Shown piece by piece: positions 1 to 7,229 of a stretch of DNA of 35,377 bases. The stretch comes from Paracoccaceae bacterium. Lineage in GTDB: Bacteria > Pseudomonadota > Alphaproteobacteria > Rhodobacterales > Rhodobacteraceae. A program made the position numbers and the translations under genes. Below the pieces are notes generated by a model, which saw nothing but the letters and a program-made list of their open reading frames with translations, did not search any database and was not told the DNA's origin. The stretch's first letter is position 1. Each line of letters starts with the position of its first letter. Location: contig JAAEUI010000118.1 in assembly GCA_024227475.1 (NCBI GenBank), forward strand, positions 1-35,377, read 5' to 3'.

Positions 1-915
1 CTTGGGCTTGTTGGGGCCACGGCTGCCGCCGCATGGCTGATGAGGTGCACTGAAGATCAAACCGCACAGGCAATCGGGCTGGCCGGGGCAGCGGCTGGGG
101 GCGGTAAATCGGTGTTTGGAACCAATGCAAAATCATTTCTGGTTGGTGAAACCGCGCAAAGAGCCATTCAATTCGCCCGTTTTGCAAAGGCCGGTCTGAG
201 TGGCCCCGCAACTAGTTTTCACGGTGAAAATGGGTTCTTTCACCTTCTGAACAACGATGTTGAACAGCAAGACGCGATAGAAACGCTGGGTGTGCAGTGG
301 CGTTTGGATACCCCAGGATTGCTGGTGAAACGCTATCCTGTCTGTTCGGCTGCGCATGTGGCTATAGACGAGGTTGCACGTCACACGTTTGAGTCAGATC
401 TGTCACCCGACGATATCGAGGCCATCCATCTGGACGTTCCGAAACTTGTTCGGATCAGCCTGATGCACGATGCCCCAACGACCCCGTCTGAGGCCCAGTT
501 CAGCCTGCCATTTGCAGCAGCTTGTGCTGCGTTGCACGGCTCAGTGCGGCTTGGCGATCTGAACTGTAAGACCCTACAGGCCCCAGCAATAAAACGGCTT
601 ATGCAAAAAGTTCAGATTTCAGTGGATGATGACCTTTCAACCGAAGAAATGCGCGAACGCTTTCCGGAAAGTGCGCGAGTGCGGGTTGTTCTTAAGAACG
701 GAGAACAACGAACTGGATTTTGTGGTGAGGCTTACGGCATGCCCGGCCGCCCCCTGAATGACATTGATTTCATCCAAAAATTTCGGGAGTGCCTGACTTT
801 TGCCAGATGTCTGGCAGATGTGAAAAACATCTTTGACGAAAGCGTTCTTAACCTGGCTGCCGACTTGTTCGGCGCACATCAAACGACCAAAAACCAACAG
901 AGGAGACTATCATGA
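1..915 (+). CDS. MmgE/PrpD family protein, C-terminal part (5' end outside window)
   Basis: The reading frame is open from base 1, so the gene starts upstream; about 304 of an expected ~450 residues are present. Features typical of MmgE/PrpD enzymes are visible: the KRYPVCSAAH segment (usual form K-x-YP-x-C-x-x-x-H), the EAQFSLPFAAA segment and the C-terminal GMPGRPL turn. The family includes 2-methylcitrate dehydratase, cis-aconitate decarboxylase and iminodisuccinate epimerase, so the exact reaction cannot be named from family alone. The stop codon overlaps the start of the following binding-protein gene by 4 bases (ATGA), so the two are translationally coupled. Together with the lyase at the other end of the operon, a role in handling an imported aspartate/succinate-type compound is a reasonable inference, not a demonstrated one. 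Confidence 0.85.
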   Translation, partial: LGLVGATAAAAWLMRCTEDQTAQAIGLAGAAAGGGKSVFGTNAKSFLVGETAQRAIQFARFAKAGLSGPATSFHGENGFFHLLNNDVEQQDAIETLGVQWRLDTPGLLVKRYPVCSAAHVAIDEVARHTFESDLSPDDIEAIHLDVPKLVRISLMHDAPTTPSEAQFSLPFAAACAALHGSVRLGDLNCKTLQAPAIKRLMQKVQISVDDDLSTEEMRERFPESARVRVVLKNGEQRTGFCGEAYGMPGRPLNDIDFIQKFRECLTFARCLADVKNIFDESVLNLAADLFGAHQTTKNQQRRLS

Positions 916-1745
916 AAAAACTACTGGCTTCTACGACAGCAATGGCCCTTGCACTGTCTTCAGTCGCGGCATCTGCTGCGGACTGCACCAACGACACCTG
1001 GAACAAGGTGGTGGAACGCGGAAAACTGGTTGTTGGCGTCAAAGCTGACTACAAACCCTGGGGTTTCCGCGACACTGACGGCAACCTTGTGGGCATGGAA
1101 ATCGATATGGCCAATGAGGTCGCAGCGACAATGGGCGTGGATGTCGAACTGGTTGCCGTTCAATCTTCGAACCGCATGCAATTCCTTGAGCAGGGCAAAA
1201 TCGACCTGATGATAGCCACCATGTCAGATCGTGCCGACCGGCGCGAAATCGTCGGTATTGTTGGCCCAAACTACTATACCTCGGGCACCAACATCCTCGC
1301 GCCGGACGCTTTGAACTTTACCGAATGGGAGCAACTGCGCGACCGGCCCGTCTGTGGCAAACAGGGCGCCTTTTACAACCAGATCGTCGAAGAACGCTAT
1401 GGCGCAAATGTGATAGCCTTTACGGGCAACGCCGAAGCGAAACAGGCGCTGCGTGACAAGAAATGTGTCGCCTTTGTTTATGACGACAGCTCGATCATGG
1501 CCGATCTGGTTTCCGGGTCCTGGGAAGGGTTCAGCATGCCCATGCCAACCGAGGACGACAACCCCTGGGCACTGGCTGTTCCAAAAGCCGAGCAAAACTG
1601 CGTGTTTGGACGCTTCATGTCTGGCATGCAGTATAACTGGCACAAAGACGGCGCTTTGCTGGCGCTGGAAGAGAAATGGGGCATCCAGTCGACGTCCTAT
1701 CTGAAAGCCCAAAATGACCGCTACAAAGACTGGCTTGCAGAATAA
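912..1745 (+). CDS. Polar amino acid ABC transporter, periplasmic substrate-binding protein
   Basis: A 277-residue SBP_bac_3 (HisJ/GlnH-type) protein. Residues 1-22 form a Sec signal peptide ending ASA, followed by mature AD. Family landmarks are RGKLVVGVKADYKPWGF near the mature N-terminus, the GMEIDMANEVA segment, and the LEQGKIDLMIATMSDRADR ligand-site region. Four Cys remain in the mature protein (near the N-terminus, in VCGKQ, in KKCVAF and in QNCVF), which would allow periplasmic disulfides. The start is fixed by the AGAGGAGA ribosome binding site at about 899-906 and the ATGA overlap with the MmgE/PrpD gene. A stem-loop follows the stop codon. Its ligand is probably a polar or acidic amino compound; the sequence does not show which one. 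Confidence 0.9.
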   Translation: MKKLLASTTAMALALSSVAASAADCTNDTWNKVVERGKLVVGVKADYKPWGFRDTDGNLVGMEIDMANEVAATMGVDVELVAVQSSNRMQFLEQGKIDLMIATMSDRADRREIVGIVGPNYYTSGTNILAPDALNFTEWEQLRDRPVCGKQGAFYNQIVEERYGANVIAFTGNAEAKQALRDKKCVAFVYDDSSIMADLVSGSWEGFSMPMPTEDDNPWALAVPKAEQNCVFGRFMSGMQYNWHKDGALLALEEKWGIQSTSYLKAQNDRYKDWLAE

Positions 1746-1753
1746 AACAAACA

Positions 1754-1783
1754 TGCCGGATGCCCTTGGCGGGGCACCCGGCA
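1754..1783 (+). promoter_or_regulatory. Intercistronic stem-loop after the binding-protein gene
   Basis: TGCCGGATGCCC (1754-1765) pairs with GGGCACCCGGCA (1772-1783), 11 of 12 pairs, with a 6-base loop. It lies between the binding-protein stop codon and the first permease's ribosome binding site, with no U-tract. In other binding-protein-dependent transporters, structures in this position stabilise the upstream message, or partly attenuate the downstream genes, so that more binding protein than permease is made. That role here is inference. Confidence 0.6.
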
Positions 1784-1807
1784 CGATGGGACTTCAGGAG
1801 GGTGGTT

Positions 1808-2563
1808 ATGCTGGAAAGTTTTCAGGAATTTTTCCGAACCGTTGCGGATAATCACCCAACCTGGAACTTCATTTTCTTCTATGATGAGCGGCAGTTTGGC
1901 AAAGTTGTCAGCGGCCTTTGGATGACCATCTGGTTGTCAGTTGCCTGTGTGATCTTCAGTGTGATTATCGGCGTTGTCGGCGCCGCCATGCAGGGCGCGC
2001 AAAGCAAGATTGTTCGCGGCATCGTTTCCGGTTACATCCAGTTTTTTCGCAACACGCCGCCCTTTGTGCAGCTGCTTTTCTTTTACTTTGCGTTGGGCCG
2101 GTTTACCCCAACTTACAGCCCGGACGGATGGCTTGAAATCCCGATAATCTCAAACGTGGGCTGGGCGATGATCTCGCTGTCGTTTTTTGCCGGGGCCTTC
2201 AATGTTGAAATTTTCCGCGCTGGTATTGAATCCGTACCAAAATCCACACAGGAGGCCGCGAGCGCCCTTGGCTACACCCGCCTGCAAATATATCGGTATA
2301 TCGTGTTCCCGCTGGCGCTACGCGTATCGATCCCGTCTCTGAACAACAACCTCGTCAATCTTGTTAAAACGACAACACAGGCCTTTGTCATCGCTGTGCC
2401 AGAGTTACTGTACGAATCCATAACGATCTGGAACGATTTCCCGTCTGCTCAAAACCCGATGATGGTGGTGTTGTTTGTTTCCTATCTTGCCCTGGTTGGC
2501 GTTGTGGTTCTGGGCATGAACAAATGGGAACGCGAGATGCGTGTCCCTGGATATGGAGGCTAG
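1808..2563 (+). CDS. Polar amino acid ABC transporter permease 1
   Basis: A 251-residue inner-membrane permease of the HisM/GltK type. The start is placed at ATG 1808 (MLESFQEFF) because AGGAGG at 1796-1801 lies 6 bases upstream; an in-frame ATG at 1760 has no ribosome binding site and sits inside the stem-loop. Several hydrophobic segments are visible, the first following FGKVVSGLWMT. The cytoplasmic EAA loop that contacts the ATPase is EIFRAGIESVPKSTQEAASA followed by LGYTR. It partners the next gene to form a heteromeric membrane channel. The stop codon is 4 bases before the next start codon. Confidence 0.9.
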   Translation: MLESFQEFFRTVADNHPTWNFIFFYDERQFGKVVSGLWMTIWLSVACVIFSVIIGVVGAAMQGAQSKIVRGIVSGYIQFFRNTPPFVQLLFFYFALGRFTPTYSPDGWLEIPIISNVGWAMISLSFFAGAFNVEIFRAGIESVPKSTQEAASALGYTRLQIYRYIVFPLALRVSIPSLNNNLVNLVKTTTQAFVIAVPELLYESITIWNDFPSAQNPMMVVLFVSYLALVGVVVLGMNKWEREMRVPGYGG

Positions 2564-2567
2564 AGCA

Positions 2568-3461
2568 ATGAAAAAACACATCCCCGGCATTACCTCCGCT
2601 GCTGTGACCGACCTGCCTGTGCTGCTTTCATACAAAGCGAAATACCGGGCGCCGCAGGAACTGGGCTTCAGTCACTGGTTAGCAGGCCAATCGCTCTGGT
2701 TTCCGGTCATCATACTGAGCGTAGCTTTGCTTTGGCCGTTTTACGCGCTGGCGCAAGGGTCTGAGTATACCATGGCGGATTCATTTGATGCCTTGTGGCG
2801 ATGGATGCCGTTTCTGCTGACTAGAGGGTTTGTTTTTACTATCCTGATCAGTTTCATGACAATGCTTGTTGGAACTGTGCTTGGTATTCTGCTGGGGCTG
2901 GGTCAGTTGTCGCCAACCTATGTGGTGGCGCGGGCCAGTTGGTTCGTAACCCAGGTATTCCGCAATTCGCCCTGGCTGGTACTGCTGTTCATCGTGATGT
3001 TGTCGTTCCCGTTCGAGTTTACAATCGGTGACACAATCATCCCGGTGCCAGATTGGATGAAAGCGGTTATCGGGCTGTCGCTTCCCGTGATGGCGAATAT
3101 CTCTGAAATCGTCCGGGGCGCCGTCAATTCGGTACCAACAGCCCAGTGGGAAGCGTCAGAAAGCCTGGCATTTTCACGGCGCCAGACGCTGTTTCGTATT
3201 ATTCTGCCACAATGTTTCAAACGGATGATCCCACCTTGGATGAATTGGTACGCGATTTTAACAATGGCAACGCCGATCGTTTCAATCCTTGGCGTAGAAG
3301 AGGTTCTGAACCTAACCCGCCAGGCGATCGAGGCCGAAGACAACCGGCCCGAACTTCTGATCCCGTTTTATGGCTTCGTTCTTGTCATCTTCTTTCTCTA
3401 CAGCTATCCCATCGCCCGGTTTACCGTCCGGTTGGAAAAGCGCTTCTCTGTTAATCTCTGA
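2568..3461 (+). CDS. Polar amino acid ABC transporter permease 2
   Basis: A 297-residue permease of the HisQ/GltJ type. ATG 2568 (MKKHIPG) is chosen over an in-frame ATG at 2541 because GGAGG at 2555-2559 is spaced 8 bases before it and it does not overlap the previous gene. It has an N-terminal extension of about 45 residues before the first membrane segment (LWFPVIILSVALLWPF), usual for the larger subunit of this pair. The EAA loop reads EIVRGAVNSVPTAQWEASES followed by LAF, a slightly degenerate version because Phe replaces the usual Gly after LA. It pairs with the preceding permease. Confidence 0.9.
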   Translation: MKKHIPGITSAAVTDLPVLLSYKAKYRAPQELGFSHWLAGQSLWFPVIILSVALLWPFYALAQGSEYTMADSFDALWRWMPFLLTRGFVFTILISFMTMLVGTVLGILLGLGQLSPTYVVARASWFVTQVFRNSPWLVLLFIVMLSFPFEFTIGDTIIPVPDWMKAVIGLSLPVMANISEIVRGAVNSVPTAQWEASESLAFSRRQTLFRIILPQCFKRMIPPWMNWYAILTMATPIVSILGVEEVLNLTRQAIEAEDNRPELLIPFYGFVLVIFFLYSYPIARFTVRLEKRFSVNL

Positions 3462-3473
3462 AGGAGAGCCCTC

Positions 3474-4220
3474 GTGTCCTGGACCAAAGATCAACCAATT
3501 GTTTCCATCAAAAACGTCCACAAATCCTTTGGCTCTCTAGAGGTTCTGAAAGGTGTAAGTCTGGACGTAATGAAGGGCGAAGTCATCTGCATCATCGGCC
3601 CGTCGGGGTCCGGTAAATCGACGCTGATCCGCTGCATTAATGCCCTGAACGACATTCAGGACGGTTCGATCACCGTCGAGGGCCAGGAGGTTCACGACCC
3701 CAACCTTGATCAGTTGGAACTGCGTAAAAAGGTCGGGATGGTTTTCCAGCAGTATAATCTTTTCCCACATAAAACCGCGCTGCAGAACATCATGATGGCA
3801 CCCGTACTTGTTTTGAAACAGGACAAGGCAGAAGTAGAGGCGCGCGCGCGTGTTTTGATAAAAAAAGTGCGTCTTGAAGGTAAGGAAGACAGCTATCCCG
3901 GTGAATTGTCGGGTGGCCAGCAACAGCGGGTTGCCATCGCGCGATCACTGGCGATGAATCCAGATGTCATGTTGTTTGACGAGGTCACCGCAGCGCTTGA
4001 TCCCGAAACGGTGAAAGAGGTTCTGGTGACGATTAAAGAGTTGGCGGCCGAAGGCATGACCTGTGTTCTCGTGACCCACGAAATGGGATTTGCCCGCGAG
4101 GTTGCGGACCACATCTATTTCACCGACCGAGGTGTAATCGTGGAGCACGGACCACCGGCGACGTTCTTTGACGATGCCAAAGACCCGAGAACGGTTGAGT
4201 TTCTCGGTCAGATTCTCTGA
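3474..4220 (+). CDS. Polar amino acid ABC transporter ATP-binding protein
   Basis: A 248-residue ABC ATPase of the GlnQ/HisP class that powers the two permeases. It starts at GTG 3474 behind GAAGGAGA. Walker A is GPSGSGKST (42-50), the Q-loop is [11 protein letters not shown], the signature is LSGGQQQR (145-152), Walker B is VMLFDE (165-170) followed by VTAALDPE, and the switch His is in LVTHEMGF. All catalytic elements are intact. The gene is full length and ends 39 bases before the lyase start, in the same operon. Confidence 0.95.
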   Translation: MSWTKDQPIVSIKNVHKSFGSLEVLKGVSLDVMKGEVICIIGPSGSGKSTLIRCINALNDIQDGSITVEGQEVHDPNLDQLELRKKVGMVFQQYNLFPHKTALQNIMMAPVLVLKQDKAEVEARARVLIKKVRLEGKEDSYPGELSGGQQQRVAIARSLAMNPDVMLFDEVTAALDPETVKEVLVTIKELAAEGMTCVLVTHEMGFAREVADHIYFTDRGVIVEHGPPATFFDDAKDPRTVEFLGQIL

Positions 4221-4259
4221 TTGCACTCAACAAACACCCACACTCTCAAAGGTAGTACA

Positions 4260-5642
4260 ATGCGCGAAGACCAAGACAGCTTGGGTGCGGTCAGCATCCC
4301 GGACGGTGCACTTTACAGTTCGAACACAGTTCGCGGGGCAGGGAATTTTCACCTCATTGGCTTGCCTATTAGCGCCTATCCTAATTTCATTCGCGCCATG
4401 GCAAAGGTAAAAAAGGCAGCGGCGTGGGCCAATCGGTTGGTTGATGCAATTGACGCAGAAGTGGCCGGGGCAATTTCAACCGCCTGTGACGAGATCATCG
4501 CCGGGCAGCATCATGAAAACTTCATCGTCGCACTTGCCGAGGGTTCCGGCGGCACTTCGACCAACATGAATTTCAACGAAGTCATCGCCAGTCGTGCCGG
4601 GCAAATCCTCGGGGATCCGTTGGGGTCTTTCGCGTCCGTCAACCCGAACGACCACGTCAACATGAGCCAATCAACCAATGACACCATCCCGACCGGAGTG
4701 AAACTCGCCTGTGTCACGGCCGCGGAGCCGCTGATAGAGGCTGGTGAGGCACTGGTTCAGGTTTTTCGGGCCAAGGCAGAGGAATACCGCCACGCTCTGC
4801 GCTTGGGACGCACCTGTATGCAGGCGGCGCAGCCGATGACCTATGGCCAGCTGTTTGATGGTTATGCTGCCAATCTCGAACGTGCGATGGGGCACGTGAA
4901 TAAGGCGCGGGAAGGCCTGTGTACCGTGCCGATGGGAGGCACCGCGATCGGTACGGGTCTGGGGGTTGCGGATGGATATCGCGGCCAAATAGCCGCAACA
5001 TTGACCCAGGAGTTTGGTTTCACGATAACCTTGCCGGATGACTATTTCGATGCAATGCAGGCGGCTGACGGGTTCTCCCGCTTTTCCAGTGAGTTGAAAA
5101 TACTGTCCGAAGTTATGGGCAAGATCGCCAGCGATCTGGTTATCCTTGGCAGCGGCGGCAATTCGGGCCTGGGCGAGGTTTTCTTGCCTTCGGTCCAGCC
5201 CGGTTCTTCGATCATGGCCGGCAAGGTCAATCCGGTGATTTGCATGATGGTGCAGCAGGTTGCATTTATGGTGCATGGCCACGATGCTACGGTTTCCATT
5301 GCCGCGCTCAGTGGACAGATGGAGATCAACCATTTTGAACCGGTGATGGCCCACGCATTGTTCGACGCCATCGAATTGCTCACCAACGGCTGCACGATTT
5401 TCCGGACCAAATGCATTGAGGGTTTGGCAGTGGCGCAAGACCGCTCCTACGCCAATCTGGTGTCCTCGACCGCAATTTCAACCGTGTTCCTGCGGCAGCT
5501 TGGCTATGCGCGGGTGTCAGAGCTGGTAAAGGCATCTGTCTTAAATGGCATACCGCTGGCCGATCAGGCGGTCGAAGAAGGGTTGATGACTCGGGATGAT
5601 ATCCAAAACGCCCTGGCAATGGCCACGCTCAGCAGGCACTGA
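4260..5642 (+). CDS. Fumarase/aspartase-superfamily lyase (aspartate ammonia-lyase-like)
   Basis: A 460-residue enzyme of the class II fumarase/aspartase superfamily, which form homotetramers that eliminate fumarate from C-N or C-O substrates. Three conserved regions are present: GSGGTSTNMN (95-104), HVNMSQSTND (132-141) and the signature GSSIMAGKVNP (315-325), with the catalytic Ser in the GSS loop. Two positions differ from classic members: Cys186 in GRTCMQ where fumarase C has His and E. coli aspartase has Gln, and Ala320 where the signature normally has Pro. The superfamily also includes argininosuccinate lyase and lyases for N-substituted aspartates such as EDDS, so the amine partner is open. 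ATG 4260 has a weak AAAGG upstream; TTG 4221 is less likely. Last gene of the transporter operon. Confidence 0.85.
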   Translation: MREDQDSLGAVSIPDGALYSSNTVRGAGNFHLIGLPISAYPNFIRAMAKVKKAAAWANRLVDAIDAEVAGAISTACDEIIAGQHHENFIVALAEGSGGTSTNMNFNEVIASRAGQILGDPLGSFASVNPNDHVNMSQSTNDTIPTGVKLACVTAAEPLIEAGEALVQVFRAKAEEYRHALRLGRTCMQAAQPMTYGQLFDGYAANLERAMGHVNKAREGLCTVPMGGTAIGTGLGVADGYRGQIAATLTQEFGFTITLPDDYFDAMQAADGFSRFSSELKILSEVMGKIASDLVILGSGGNSGLGEVFLPSVQPGSSIMAGKVNPVICMMVQQVAFMVHGHDATVSIAALSGQMEINHFEPVMAHALFDAIELLTNGCTIFRTKCIEGLAVAQDRSYANLVSSTAISTVFLRQLGYARVSELVKASVLNGIPLADQAVEEGLMTRDDIQNALAMATLSRH

Positions 5643-5702
5643 GGGCCCGGAACTGCCGAAGCGAAACATGAACTGAACCCACCACCTAGAGCGCCATGCT
5701 CT

Positions 5703-5746
5703 TAATCTGAAACAGATTATGGGCACAACGCCCTAATGGGTTGTGC
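5703..5746 (+). terminator. Two small hairpins after the lyase operon, possible terminator
   Basis: TAATCTG-AAA-CAGATTA (5703-5719) is followed by GCACAAC (5723-5729) pairing with GTTGTGC (5740-5746), then GTTT. They lie between the convergent lyase and engB genes. The U-tract is short, so termination strength is uncertain. Confidence 0.35.
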
Positions 5747-5820
5747 GTTTAATCTTGTTCAAAAAAACGCATAACGACTGGTCACCGTTCCCCTCCCAAG
5801 GCTCAACGGCGCCAAAGCCC

Positions 5821-6471
5821 TCACCCAATTTCCGCCACAATCGCCCTGAGCGTGTCCAGTCCCTCGCCCTTCGCTGACGACGTTTGCACCAGCGCCGGAT
5901 AGGCCGCCGGGTGGCGGGCAATCGCCTCAATCGTTTGTTCGGTCACTTGGTCCAGTTCCGCGGCCTTCAGCTTGTCGCATTTGGTCATCACCACCTGAAA
6001 GGTCACTGCGGAGCGGTCCAGGAGGTCCATAATCTCCTGATCCACCTTCTTGGGCCCGTGGCGGGCGTCGATCAGCAGGAAGACGCGGCGCAATGAGGGG
6101 CGCCCTGAGAGGTAGTTTTTCAGCAGACGCTGCCATTTTTCCACGACAGCGATGGGAGCGTTGGCAAAGCCATAGCCGGGGACGTCGACAAGGTAGTGCT
6201 CTGCTCCCAGCGTGAAGAAGTTGATTTCCTGGGTGCGACCCGGGGTGTTTGAGGTGCGTGCCAAGGCCTTGCGTCCGGTGAGCGCGTTGATCAGGCTCGA
6301 TTTGCCGACGTTGGAACGGCCCGCAAAACAGACTTCCAGCCGGTCTGCTGGCGGCAGGCCAGACATGGCAACCACGCCTTTGAGGAAGTCGGTCTGCCCG
6401 GCGAACAGCTTGCGGCCTTTTTCGGCGGCTTCGACTTCTGGTTTTTCCGCAAGGGAGAAAATGCCAGCCAT
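5821..6471 (-). CDS. engB: Ribosome biogenesis GTP-binding protein EngB (YihA/YsxC)
   Basis: A 216-residue TrmE-Era-EngA-EngB-Septin-type GTPase needed for assembly of the 50S subunit. G motifs are all present: G1 GRSNVGKS (51-58), G2 TPGRTQ (76-81), G3 DVPG (96-99), G4 TKCD (163-166) and G5 SSAKG near the C-terminus. There is a ~45-residue N-terminal region before the G domain, as in other alphaproteobacterial members. The start ATG shares one base with the stop codon of the upstream MOSC gene (TGATG), so it is the last gene of the yidC-MOSC-engB operon. Closely related genomes usually have argB next; here the neighbour is the convergent lyase operon. Confidence 0.95.
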   Translation of the reverse strand: MAGIFSLAEKPEVEAAEKGRKLFAGQTDFLKGVVAMSGLPPADRLEVCFAGRSNVGKSSLINALTGRKALARTSNTPGRTQEINFFTLGAEHYLVDVPGYGFANAPIAVVEKWQRLLKNYLSGRPSLRRVFLLIDARHGPKKVDQEIMDLLDRSAVTFQVVMTKCDKLKAAELDQVTEQTIEAIARHPAAYPALVQTSSAKGEGLDTLRAIVAEIG

Positions 6472-7229
6472 CAGATCAGCTCGGCGGTGTCGCCGATCCC
6501 TATTTCACCACCTTTAGCCACTTCGGCGTAAACGCCGAAATCCTGATGATCCCAGGTGTCACGCAGAGTTTTGAGAGTGTCCACGTCGCGCGCGCCGGTG
6601 TCCGGGTTCGCCATCGTGGCAGTACAGCGCAGGATCGGCTCACGCACCGCCAGTTCCACGGTGCCGATGCGGATGGTTTTGCCGATCCACTCAAACTCCT
6701 GCCACGGGCCCTCAGCCTCTAGCCAGATATTGCCGCGCCAGCGCAGGGGCGACAGTTTGGTTCCGGCGGCCTGTGACAAGGCGCGCAGCGAGTTATGTGT
6801 GTTGATCGAGATTGACGGGTAGGGTGCATCGGTCATCCCACGCCCGGGTGCGCGGACCACGAAATGCGATGTCATCTGGCCTTCTGGCATCAAGGGAGCG
6901 GTCCAGTCGACCAGTCGCTGCGCGTCCGCCGGATCATCCGGGCGCACGGTAATTTCACCCTGCGCAAAATGGCTGAGCAAAACTGTTCCCGTTTCTTCAT
7001 CCAGCTTGGCATTGATCGCCATCAGGCCAGGGCATTTCGAACCCCGCGACCAGTTGGCGGGCACCGCCCATTCGGGTTTGTCAGCTGCGACCTTGCACAT
7101 CTGGTTGGCAATCGCCCAGACCCGGTCGCCGGGCATGGTTTTGCCGGCCTCAAGCGTCACCGAGTCCAATGCCTCGCGCCCGTGGCCCTTGATCGGGTGA
7201 CGGAACAGCTCGGTGACCGCGATGGTCAT
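6471..7229 (-). CDS. MOSC domain-containing protein
   Basis: A 252-residue protein with an N-terminal MOSC_N-like beta-barrel segment (TELFRHPIKG, residues 6-15) and a C-terminal MOSC domain. The conserved Cys that can hold a molybdenum-cofactor sulfur or ligand is Cys202 in ILRCTATMANPDTG, followed by the usual D-x-x-T-x-L stretch. The family includes molybdenum cofactor sulfurase C-termini, YiiM and mARC-type reductases; the substrate of the bacterial stand-alone proteins is mostly unknown. The start overlaps the stop codon of yidC by 4 bases and the stop overlaps engB by 1, placing it in the membrane-insertion operon for reasons that are not obvious from its function. Confidence 0.88.
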   Translation of the reverse strand: MTIAVTELFRHPIKGHGREALDSVTLEAGKTMPGDRVWAIANQMCKVAADKPEWAVPANWSRGSKCPGLMAINAKLDEETGTVLLSHFAQGEITVRPDDPADAQRLVDWTAPLMPEGQMTSHFVVRAPGRGMTDAPYPSISINTHNSLRALSQAAGTKLSPLRWRGNIWLEAEGPWQEFEWIGKTIRIGTVELAVREPILRCTATMANPDTGARDVDTLKTLRDTWDHQDFGVYAEVAKGGEIGIGDTAELI

